This document shows, piece by piece, positions 1 through 5,165 of a stretch of DNA of 5,165 nt. Position 1 is the first letter of the stretch, and each line of letters starts with the position of its first letter. This stretch comes from CAZCWX01 sp964502465 (lineage in GTDB: Bacteria; Desulfobacterota; Binatia; Bin18): positions 1 through 5,165 of the forward strand of contig CAZCWX010000106.1 of NCBI GenBank assembly GCA_964502465.1. The letters run 5' to 3'. The position numbers were made by a program, and so were the translations under genes. Below the pieces are notes generated by a model. The model did not search any database. It was given only the letters and a program-made list of their open reading frames with translations, and had not been told where the DNA came from.

Positions 1-597
1 GAATCTCTGATGGCGCTTTCTCATGAGCAAGGGTTTCCCTTCTGGTTTGCACAGGGTGCCTTCTTACGGGGGTGGGCATTGGTCGAGCAGGGACACCAAC
101 GGGAAGGCCTACAGCAAATGCGTCAGGGCGAGGCGGGCTACCGGACTCTCGGGGCAAAGCTTGGGCGATCGCTCCATCTGGCCTTGTTGGGTGAAGCCTA
201 TGGGAAAGCACACCAGATCAAGGAAGGATTCGAGGTGCTGACCGAAGCATTGACGACTGTACAGGAGAGCGAGGAGCGTTATTATGAGGCAGAGCTCTGG
301 CGGCTGAAAGGTGAACTCCTGCTGGCGCAGGCAGGCTCTAGACTGCAGGCTGTAAGCTGTAGGGCAAAAACAGAAGAAGCGGAAGCGTGTTTTCACCACG
401 CGATTGCCATAGCTCGCCGTCAGAGTGCGAAGTCGCTAGAACTGCGGGCGATTATGAGCCTGAGTCGCCTATGGCAGCAACAAGGCAAGAAAGGAGACGC
501 CCGCACGATATTAACGGAGAGTGACCGTTGGTTTACTGAAGGGTTCGATACACGGGATGTACGGGAGGCAAAGGCATTGCTCGCGGAGCTGTCATGA
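1..597 (+). CDS. C-terminal part of a large TPR-containing signalling ATPase (cyclase/AAA/TPR type), 5' end outside window
   Basis: The reading frame is open to the first base, so the ATG at position 10 is probably internal and about 198 C-terminal residues are visible. The sequence is a run of amphipathic helix pairs typical of tetratricopeptide repeats. It contains the blocks RYYEAELWRLKGELLL (about residues 94-109 of the visible part), EAEACFHHAIAIARRQ, KSLELRAIMSLSRLWQQQGK and a final WFTEGFDTRDVREAKALLAEL. From family knowledge, these blocks close ~1,000-residue proteins that carry an N-terminal class III nucleotide cyclase or other regulatory domain, then an AAA/NB-ARC-like ATPase, then TPRs. 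The N-terminal domains are not visible, so cyclase activity cannot be claimed. A short spacer (codons from about 331 to 375) interrupts the repeats between the two conserved helical blocks, as is common and variable in this family. The gene converges on the minus-strand cluster and is probably unrelated to it. Family call is firm; the exact subtype is open. Confidence 0.85.
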   Translation, partial: ESLMALSHEQGFPFWFAQGAFLRGWALVEQGHQREGLQQMRQGEAGYRTLGAKLGRSLHLALLGEAYGKAHQIKEGFEVLTEALTTVQESEERYYEAELWRLKGELLLAQAGSRLQAVSCRAKTEEAEACFHHAIAIARRQSAKSLELRAIMSLSRLWQQQGKKGDARTILTESDRWFTEGFDTRDVREAKALLAELS

Positions 598-689
598 CAA
601 AGGGACCTTGCATGGAAAAATCGAGTCGAGCCGTTGAAAAACCTGCTGAATTGCACTAGACGGCAGCGTTGGCGGGACTGAGTAGTCTC

Positions 690-710
690 GTAGCCCGGAT
701 GAAATCCGGG
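690..710. repeat. REP-like palindrome with GTAG head
   Basis: GTAG (690-693) sits directly before a perfect 7-bp inverted repeat, CCCGGAT (694-700) and ATCCGGG (704-710), with a 3-nt GAA loop. A GTAG or GGAG tetranucleotide next to an imperfect or perfect GC-rich palindrome is the known layout of REP elements mobilised by RAYT (TnpA-REP) transposases. The element lies in the convergent intergenic gap, where REPs usually sit, and the short stem could also act as a bidirectional transcription stop or mRNA 3' protector. Only one copy is in the window, so repeat status is inferred from its form. No RAYT gene is present here. Confidence 0.55.
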
Positions 711-852
711 GAGAATACTAAACACGGCAGGAACCGCAGGACACGAAGGAGGAGGAGGCATCCCGCCCTCTTCTGGCAGAGGCTAACGCTTGAATGCCCC
801 CTTACATCACTACGTGGAGTGTGCCAATGCCGGGGGTGCGATTCAGAGCAAA

Positions 853-885
853 CCGGGAGGTCACAGACGCGGCATGACCTCCCGG
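853..885 (-). terminator. Possible intrinsic terminator overlapping the stop codon of the LLM gene
   Basis: A perfect 11-bp inverted repeat (853-863 with 875-885, 11-nt loop) reads on the minus strand as CCGGGAGGTCA, loop, TGACCTCCCGG, followed by TTTGCTCT. The TGA stop of the monooxygenase gene is the first three bases of the descending arm, so the last seven sense codons form the other arm and the loop. The strong GC stem at the end of a four-gene unit fits a terminator or 3'-protecting hairpin. The T-tract is only three long before being interrupted, and the loop is large, so factor-independent termination would be imperfect. Confidence 0.45.
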
Positions 886-1787
886 GCCAGCAGCTCCAGA
901 TGGTCCATTTCGTCAAAGACCGGATTGAACATCAGGTGCTGTGCGCCAGTCTTGACCAGCTCGCCCAATCGATCCACACACTCTGTGAGGCTCCCCCAAA
1001 GAGACACATGAGATGCCATCTCTGCACTCTTGTAGCGAACCGCAAACCACTCGCGCAGCCGTTGCTCGGCGCGGTCGCGGTTGTCATCTATCGCGATATA
1101 GACCCGCTTGGAGATGGGAAATGTCGCTGGATCACGCTTGGCTTCGTCAAGGAAGCGTCGGAGCAATTCACAATGCTGGACAAAATCAGCCGAGGAAGAG
1201 GACCCTGCTCCCATCCACCCGTCACCGAGGCGCACGGCGCGTTTCAGTCCCACGGCAGTGCGCGCACCAAACCAGAGCGGCGGGTGCGGCTGTTGCACGG
1301 GTTTCGGTTCCATCGGTACATTCTCGACTCGCCAGAAATCGCTCGGCACTGTGGCACGAGGTTGGGTCCACAGCGCTTTCATCACCCGCAGCCCGTCGAC
1401 AAAACGGCGTACCCGCTGTTCGCTCGCAACGCCAAAGACGGCTTCAGCCACATGCGGTCCGCCGATGCCAACTCCAACGATAAGCCGCCCCTGACTCAAC
1501 TGATCCAGCGTCGCTAGGCTCTTGGCCAGTTGCACGGGATTGCGAATCACGGGCAACAACACCGACGTGCCTAACCGCAGTGTTGACGTTAACGCTGCGG
1601 CATAGGTAAGCAACGAAACCGGCTCTAAAATAGAAGAGTCGGAAATAATTTGTTCCTGCACCCACAGACTGTCATAGCCCAACGTTTCCGCTTGCAGCAG
1701 GAAGTTGCGGATCAATGGTATGTCAACCAGAGCGCTGGCAAACGTTTGTGGGATGGCAATGCCGCAAGGAATACTGCCGGTCGCCAT
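861..1787 (-). CDS. Luciferase-like monooxygenase family (LLM class) flavin/F420-dependent oxidoreductase
   Basis: The product is 308 aa, a usual length for single-domain LLM-class TIM-barrel enzymes that use FMNH2 or coenzyme F420 to oxidise or reduce small organic substrates in the cytoplasm. Visible family blocks are AETLGYDSLWVQEQ (residues 33-46), a long strand-helix block with TLRLGTSVLLPVIRNPVQLAK (69-89), LSQGRLIVGVGIGG (97-110), the PHPPLWFGA block (167-175), and RLGDGWMG (186-193). The ATG at 1787 is chosen over an in-frame GTG-ATG 42 nt upstream because AAGGA stands 6 nt before it and the N-terminus GIAIPQTF then begins the first barrel strand as expected. It is the last gene of the minus-strand cluster, 57 nt after the amidohydrolase. 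Which cofactor it uses cannot be decided by eye; many database names say F420-dependent. Substrate unknown. Confidence 0.9.
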   Translation of the reverse strand: MATGSIPCGIAIPQTFASALVDIPLIRNFLLQAETLGYDSLWVQEQIISDSSILEPVSLLTYAAALTSTLRLGTSVLLPVIRNPVQLAKSLATLDQLSQGRLIVGVGIGGPHVAEAVFGVASEQRVRRFVDGLRVMKALWTQPRATVPSDFWRVENVPMEPKPVQQPHPPLWFGARTAVGLKRAVRLGDGWMGAGSSSSADFVQHCELLRRFLDEAKRDPATFPISKRVYIAIDDNRDRAEQRLREWFAVRYKSAEMASHVSLWGSLTECVDRLGELVKTGAQHLMFNPVFDEMDHLELLAREVMPRL

Positions 1788-1793
1788 GTCGTT

Positions 1794-1798
1794 TCCTT
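1794..1798 (-). promoter_or_regulatory. Ribosome binding site of the LLM gene
   Basis: The minus strand reads AAAGGAAACGAC before the ATG at 1787, placing AAGGA 6 nt from the start. No comparable site precedes the upstream in-frame GTG/ATG pair, so this site decides the start. Confidence 0.7.
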
Positions 1799-1844
1799 TC
1801 TGTGCTCCCGAGCGAAACGCGGGCATCACTGCTATGACTCGTTA

Positions 1845-2969
1845 CTACTGCAGCCCGTAATACCGTTTTGCCCCGCCCGCCAGCACGTTTGCCAGCGTCT
1901 GCGGCGGCAGCCCCATCGCCTTGATCATCTGCGGGGCGTCTGTGAACCCATCGAGATGCGGATAGTCAGTGGCCCACAGGATATTGTCCGAGCCGATATA
2001 GTCGGCGAGCAGCGCCAGCGACTTCTCGACCGGCTCGAACGAAATAAAACATTGCCGCCGGAAGATCTCACTGGGTCGCGTTGACAGGCCAGTGTCGTTC
2101 ATCCCCACGTCGTCAAAATGGCGATCCATGCGATCGAGCCAGCCCGCCATCCAGCCGCCGCCGGATTCGAGAAACGCGATTTTGAGTCGCGGAAAGCGGT
2201 CGCACACCCCGCACATAATCAGACTGGTCGCCGCCGCCATCATCTCGAACGTATGCGCCACGCAATGGCGCACTGCGCCCCCCTTGGTGAACCGGTCCAT
2301 CGCCAGCGTCGGCTGTCCACTCTCCGAGCCGCCGTGGATGCCAATCGAGAAGCCAAGGTCCTGCGCTTCGGTCCACAGCTGGTCGTAGTCCGGGTCATGC
2401 AGCACGCGCCCGTTATAGGGATTGGGCCGGATGAAGCCAGCGTGGAAGCCCAACTCCTGTGCCGCGTACCGCATTTCCTGCACCGCGCCTTCGACCGATT
2501 GCATCGGTAGCATTGCGGCACCAAACAACCGTTCCGGATACGGTTTGCAGTAGTCAGCCAGCCAGCGGTTGTAGGCGCGACACGTCGCCGCGGCAAATTC
2601 CGGATCTTTCACCGCGCCCAGGAAGAGACCAAGGCTGGGATACAGGACTGCGGCATCGATGCCCTCGGCGTCCATGTCAGGAATGCGCGCGTGCGGATCG
2701 AAGCCGCCCTTGCGCCCCTGCAGATAGGGAATCGACGGCGAGACCTTGCCCTCGCGCGCACCAATGGCACCGACCCCGCCAAAACTGACGCGCTTCTTAC
2801 CGCGTCCGAGGTCGATGGCGACATCGCCCTCGATGCGGAGGATCTCTCTCCCGTCCTCCACCGTCACGAGTTTGGGACAGCCCTCACGGAACTGTGGATC
2901 GATATATTGCTCCCACAAATCGGGCGGTTCGCAAATATGACCGTCGGAGTCGATCACGTTATAGTTCAT
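1845..2969 (-). CDS. COG2159-type metal-dependent amidohydrolase (amidohydro_2 / ACMSD-like TIM barrel)
   Basis: The product is 374 aa. It begins with the first barrel strand VIDSDGHICEPPDLW (residues 5-19), whose D-x-D-G-H stands where this superfamily has its first metal ligands. Later landmarks are GIHGG (His212), CVAHTFE (His239), the FLESGGGWMAGWLDRMD block (266-282, Glu268) and LWATDYPHLDG (331-341, Asp335), which carries the usual catalytic/metal Asp. The block RRQCFISFEP (304-313) is also typical of this subgroup. Relatives include aminocarboxymuconate semialdehyde decarboxylase and other decarboxylases or hydrolases of cyclic or aromatic acids; the reaction here is unknown. There is no signal peptide, so it is cytoplasmic. 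The ATG at 2969 is preferred over the ATG at 3017 because a near-consensus AAGGAGG precedes it and the extra 16 residues are not part of the barrel. By eye this gene is more GC-rich (one sampled 60-base stretch 65%) than the left-end gene (one sampled stretch 53%). Confidence 0.92.
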   Translation of the reverse strand: MNYNVIDSDGHICEPPDLWEQYIDPQFREGCPKLVTVEDGREILRIEGDVAIDLGRGKKRVSFGGVGAIGAREGKVSPSIPYLQGRKGGFDPHARIPDMDAEGIDAAVLYPSLGLFLGAVKDPEFAAATCRAYNRWLADYCKPYPERLFGAAMLPMQSVEGAVQEMRYAAQELGFHAGFIRPNPYNGRVLHDPDYDQLWTEAQDLGFSIGIHGGSESGQPTLAMDRFTKGGAVRHCVAHTFEMMAAATSLIMCGVCDRFPRLKIAFLESGGGWMAGWLDRMDRHFDDVGMNDTGLSTRPSEIFRRQCFISFEPVEKSLALLADYIGSDNILWATDYPHLDGFTDAPQMIKAMGLPPQTLANVLAGGAKRYYGLQ

Positions 2970-2977
2970 CGTATTTC

Positions 2978-2984
2978 CCTCCTT
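2978..2984 (-). promoter_or_regulatory. Strong ribosome binding site of the amidohydrolase gene
   Basis: The minus strand reads AAAGGAGGGAAATACG before the ATG at 2969, giving AAGGAGG at 8-nt spacing. This is the best Shine-Dalgarno match in the window, suggests high translation of this gene, and rules against the in-frame ATG 48 nt upstream. Confidence 0.85.
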
Positions 2985-3026
2985 TATGAATACGTACTGG
3001 CAAATACAAACCAGCATTGCCGCATA

Positions 3027-4106
3027 TTACCCTCGGAAGTTGCGTCGGTACGCCACGTAATTCGCGCATACGTACCCACCGAGTTTCTCTCCCGTCCGCC
3101 GCGAGGGCCAGTTATTGTCCAACACCAGCGTGTAGCTCAGGTACTTTGCCCCTCGTCGGACCAACTCCAGCAACCCATACCCGGCCATGGCCATATTCAC
3201 GCCTCTGCCGCGCGCCGACTCACGTACCCCAATGGCAAGGACATTGAGCTTCTCGGAATCGTGCAAGACCCGGCCAGGCTTGAGTACCGCGTCACTGCTA
3301 TGCTCGGGTGTCACCAGCAACATCCCCACCGGTTCGCCTTCTCGATAGGCGAGCACCGAGGTATCCAGCATACCTAATGGCGAGAGGGCGGCAAAGAGGG
3401 ACTGTATCTCTGCCTCAGTAAAGGGCGTCCAGCCCCAGTGTGCTTGAAAGGTCTCATTAAAGGTCGCAGTGAACTGCGCTACCCTGCGGTCCTCGGCAAC
3501 CGATCGGAGCGGGACAATCTCATAGCCAGTACGACGGGCCGCAGCGAGCGCGCTCTGCCACCGGGCCAGCAACTCCGGTCGCACCCTGATCTGGTAATCG
3601 ACAAACCCTTGCTCTAATTCACAGCCGGCGTCTTTGAGGAGCGCGTGATAGTAGGGTGGGTTGTGGCGCAGAATCGTTGGTGGCAGAAACTCGTACGCAT
3701 CAATCACAAAGGGAAATTCTAACATGCCGTAGCCGGCTCGGGCGGCCTCAGCCCCTTGCTGCCGGAGCCATGCGCACGCGTCGTCTATCAGTCGCTTCAC
3801 CGCTTCGCGGCTCTCTGGCAGCGCTTCAAACCACCAGAGATGGCCGAGGCGTTCCTGCCAATGACGCTGATACTGCTCATCGATCACTGCCAGCACCCGA
3901 GCCACGACCCTGCCATGTTCGCGGGCGATGAACGGCCGGAAGGTTCGTCCTTTGGCAAAAGGATGCGCGCCACGCAGCACGTGGAGATCGAACTGCACTG
4001 ATGCCGCCCACCTGGCTGAGCGATTGGCGTACACCACATCCTGAAAACGAGCGAACTCTGTGAGTGTTTCCTGGTTGTCTGGCTCTTCAATGCGAAGAAT
4101 AGCCAT
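3027..4106 (-). CDS. YghO-like GNAT-fold protein, putative N-acyltransferase
   Basis: The product is 359 aa, about twice a single GNAT domain, and looks like two halves. The N-terminal half has an AHPFAKGRTFRPFIARE block (47-63), RVVARVLAVID (66-76) and HNPPYYHALLKDAGCE (148-163). This order, with the NPPYY motif, resembles the poorly characterised YghO-like proteins. The C-terminal half has FNETFQAHWGWTPFTEAE (216-233), YREGEPVGMLLV (254-265), and the acetyl-CoA-binding region VLAIGVRESARGRGVNMAM (289-307). There GxG is kept, but Ser replaces the usual Arg/Gln of the Q/R-x-x-G-x-G/A motif, so acyl-CoA use is likely but not certain. A late LVLDNNWPSRRTGEKLGG block (327-344) matches the usual last GNAT helix and strand. 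The ATG at 4106 has GAGGT 5 nt upstream; a TTG 102 nt upstream has no such support. The gene starts inside the transporter gene (20-nt overlap), implying translational coupling. Substrate unknown. Confidence 0.8.
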   Translation of the reverse strand: MAILRIEEPDNQETLTEFARFQDVVYANRSARWAASVQFDLHVLRGAHPFAKGRTFRPFIAREHGRVVARVLAVIDEQYQRHWQERLGHLWWFEALPESREAVKRLIDDACAWLRQQGAEAARAGYGMLEFPFVIDAYEFLPPTILRHNPPYYHALLKDAGCELEQGFVDYQIRVRPELLARWQSALAAARRTGYEIVPLRSVAEDRRVAQFTATFNETFQAHWGWTPFTEAEIQSLFAALSPLGMLDTSVLAYREGEPVGMLLVTPEHSSDAVLKPGRVLHDSEKLNVLAIGVRESARGRGVNMAMAGYGLLELVRRGAKYLSYTLVLDNNWPSRRTGEKLGGYVCANYVAYRRNFRG

Positions 4107-5034
4107 GGCGTACCTCAGGTTTGCGCTCTGTTGGCGGTTGAAGCGAGACAGGTCTGCTGGGGATGCTCGTGCGCAATCCGGCGAGTTCGTTTCCCACCAA
4201 TGCGACAATTACGATCACCCCTCCCAGCAGCGCAGGATCACTCGGTCGCTCGCCGATACCAAGCCACACCCAGAACGGTCCGAGTATAGTCTCAAGGAGT
4301 GACAAGAGGCCAATTTCGGCAGCCGAAAGATGGCGGGTCGCCTTCGTCATCAGCAGGCATCCACACCCCAGTTGGAAAGTGCCCATAAACGCCAACACAG
4401 AGATGTCATGGAGAGACGCAGCAAGCGGCCATCCCAGCAACAAGGCAATAGGCAGTGCCACCAGTCCGGCAATCAGCACCGTCGGTGCCATGTCGATGCT
4501 CGCCCCCATGCGGCGCAGAATCATGATGTTGGCACCGAACGCGAACGGGACATAGCACGCAAGTGCATTGCCGACCAGGTTTCCCTTGCCCATCGCATCG
4601 GTAAACATGAGGAGAATGCCGGCCAGACCAACCGTCATCGCCAGATACGTGCGACGAGGCACCCGTTCACCGAGGAAGAAGCGCCCAAACACGGCGGCAA
4701 CGAACGGGGTGGTACTCATAAGGACGAGGGTGTCGGCCACCGTCGTCCTCATAACCGATAAGATAAAGAAGAAAAACGTAGACGCGAGCAGTGCCCCAGC
4801 CACCAGCCCGGGAAAACCGACAGCGACCACATGTTTCACCACTTGTGCTCCATGCCAACCAGTGAGGACGACTCCCATGAACAGCGCCATGAAGAGCGCG
4901 CGCCAGAAGACGATCTCCCAGGCATCGGTTAAGGTGACTGACCGTATCAGAATACCGCCGGTACTCCAACACAATCCGGCCCCAACCATCAGCACTATTC
5001 CTTTTAGGCGGTCCGTTTGTTCAGGCATACCCAA
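4087..5034 (-). CDS. EamA-family (drug/metabolite transporter superfamily) 10-TM permease
   Basis: The product is 315 aa with about ten hydrophobic helices (near residues 10-30, 40-60, 70-92, 98-118, 127-145, 153-172, 183-203, 210-228, 238-258 and 267-285), in the two-repeat layout of EamA proteins. Each repeat ends in the expected glycine/acidic motif: PFVAAVFGRFFLGERV (110-125) in the first and LETILGPFWVWLGIGERPS (247-265) in the second. It sits in the inner membrane and probably moves a small metabolite or toxic compound, by proton exchange in characterised relatives; the substrate cannot be read here. A TTG start at 5034 is chosen because GGGAGGG lies 8 nt before it, whereas the ATG two codons downstream would have 14-nt spacing. 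The hydrophilic tail (about 286-315) overlaps the GNAT start and is not conserved in the family. It is the first gene of the probable operon. Confidence 0.9.
   Translation of the reverse strand: MGMPEQTDRLKGIVLMVGAGLCWSTGGILIRSVTLTDAWEIVFWRALFMALFMGVVLTGWHGAQVVKHVVAVGFPGLVAGALLASTFFFFILSVMRTTVADTLVLMSTTPFVAAVFGRFFLGERVPRRTYLAMTVGLAGILLMFTDAMGKGNLVGNALACYVPFAFGANIMILRRMGASIDMAPTVLIAGLVALPIALLLGWPLAASLHDISVLAFMGTFQLGCGCLLMTKATRHLSAAEIGLLSLLETILGPFWVWLGIGERPSDPALLGGVIVIVALVGNELAGLRTSIPSRPVSLQPPTERKPEVRHGYSSH
4112..4117 (-). promoter_or_regulatory. Ribosome binding site of the GNAT-fold gene, inside the transporter gene
   Basis: TGAGGT lies 5 nt before the ATG at 4106 and is coded within the last codons of the transporter gene. 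It supports the internal ATG as the start and a coupled reading of the two genes. Confidence 0.65.
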
Positions 5035-5042
5035 GCGAGAGT

Positions 5043-5049
5043 CCCTCCC
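5043..5049 (-). promoter_or_regulatory. Ribosome binding site favouring the TTG start of the transporter
   Basis: GGGAGGG on the minus strand lies 8 nt before TTG at 5034 and 14 nt before the ATG at 5028. Normal spacing favours TTG. Confidence 0.6.
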
Positions 5050-5165
5050 TCGTCAACGCTTTCCCTCTTGCGGCGTGAGGCTGTCAGACTGCAGGATTTT
5101 GCCGCCTAACACAAGAGATCTGCTTCGTGAGGAAGTTGGCAGGGTTGATCCACTGTTGGTACACT
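5050..5165. other. Right-end leader region, no assignable gene or promoter
   Basis: No convincing sigma-70-type -35/-10 pair was found upstream of the transporter. On the minus strand all three frames are open from the window edge for some distance, ending in stops near 5106, 5084 and 5053, so the tail of a further upstream gene could lie here, but none of the short translations (18-36 residues) is recognisable. Confidence 0.3.

Noticed and set aside
632..652. GTTGAAAAACCTGC-type stretch recalling ends of some insertion sequences
   Set aside because: No partner inverted repeat, target duplication or transposase fragment was found, so an IS end cannot be supported.
676..687. GACT/AGTC inverted repeat as terminator of the TPR gene
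   Set aside because: Only 4 bp with no T-tract; too weak, and the adjacent REP-like stem is a better candidate.
794..877. 27-codon ATG frame on the + strand in the convergent gap
   Set aside because: No ribosome binding site at normal spacing, no recognisable sequence, and its end falls inside the terminator-like inverted repeat.
669..1517. 282-codon open frame on the + strand
   Set aside because: It lies mostly antisense to the monooxygenase, starts at a non-ATG codon, runs Arg-rich, and has no family features; it is a shadow of the minus-strand gene.
2970..3026. TTGCCA as a possible -35 box upstream of the amidohydrolase
   Set aside because: No matching -10 box at 16-18 nt; the downstream sequence at that distance is the ribosome binding site.
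2691..3377. 228-codon open frame on the + strand across the amidohydrolase/GNAT junction
   Set aside because: It spans parts of two well-supported minus-strand genes and their gap, with no recognisable domain; antisense shadow.

Overview
This 5.2 kb window looks like a fragment of a GC-moderate bacterial chromosome or metagenomic contig. The gene content suggests a metabolically versatile soil- or sponge-type bacterium. The truncated gene at the left end has the C-terminal signature of the very large cyclase/AAA-ATPase/TPR regulators that are abundant in Candidatus Entotheonella (Tectomicrobia) and similar uncultured lineages. A luciferase-like monooxygenase next to a COG2159 amidohydrolase also fits such genomes. 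This taxonomic guess is inference from gene types, not from a marker gene.

Layout: (1) Positions 1-597, + strand: the C-terminal ~198 residues of a TPR-rich signalling ATPase; its start lies left of the window. (2) Positions 598-860: a convergent intergenic gap holding a REP-like palindrome preceded by GTAG (690-710) and the distal arm of an 11-bp inverted repeat (853-885) that straddles the stop codon of the next gene and may be a terminator. (3) Positions 861-5034, - strand: four genes in one direction, transcribed from right to left. They are an EamA/DMT-family 10-TM transporter (TTG start), a YghO-like GNAT-fold protein overlapping the transporter by 20 nt, a COG2159 metal-dependent amidohydrolase, and a luciferase-like (LLM class) flavin/F420 oxidoreductase. 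(4) Positions 5035-5165: leader sequence or the end of an upstream gene; no gene or promoter could be assigned.

The four minus-strand genes have good Shine-Dalgarno sites and short gaps (overlap of 20 nt, then 57 nt and 57 nt), so they are probably one operon. A reasonable but untested reading is a small-molecule pathway: the LLM enzyme oxidises a substrate, the amidohydrolase hydrolyses or decarboxylates an intermediate, and the transporter moves substrate or product across the membrane. The GNAT-fold protein may modify the compound. No CRISPR array, tRNA, rRNA, complete insertion sequence or phage gene was seen. Each gene belongs to a known superfamily. What may be undescribed is the combination and its substrate.
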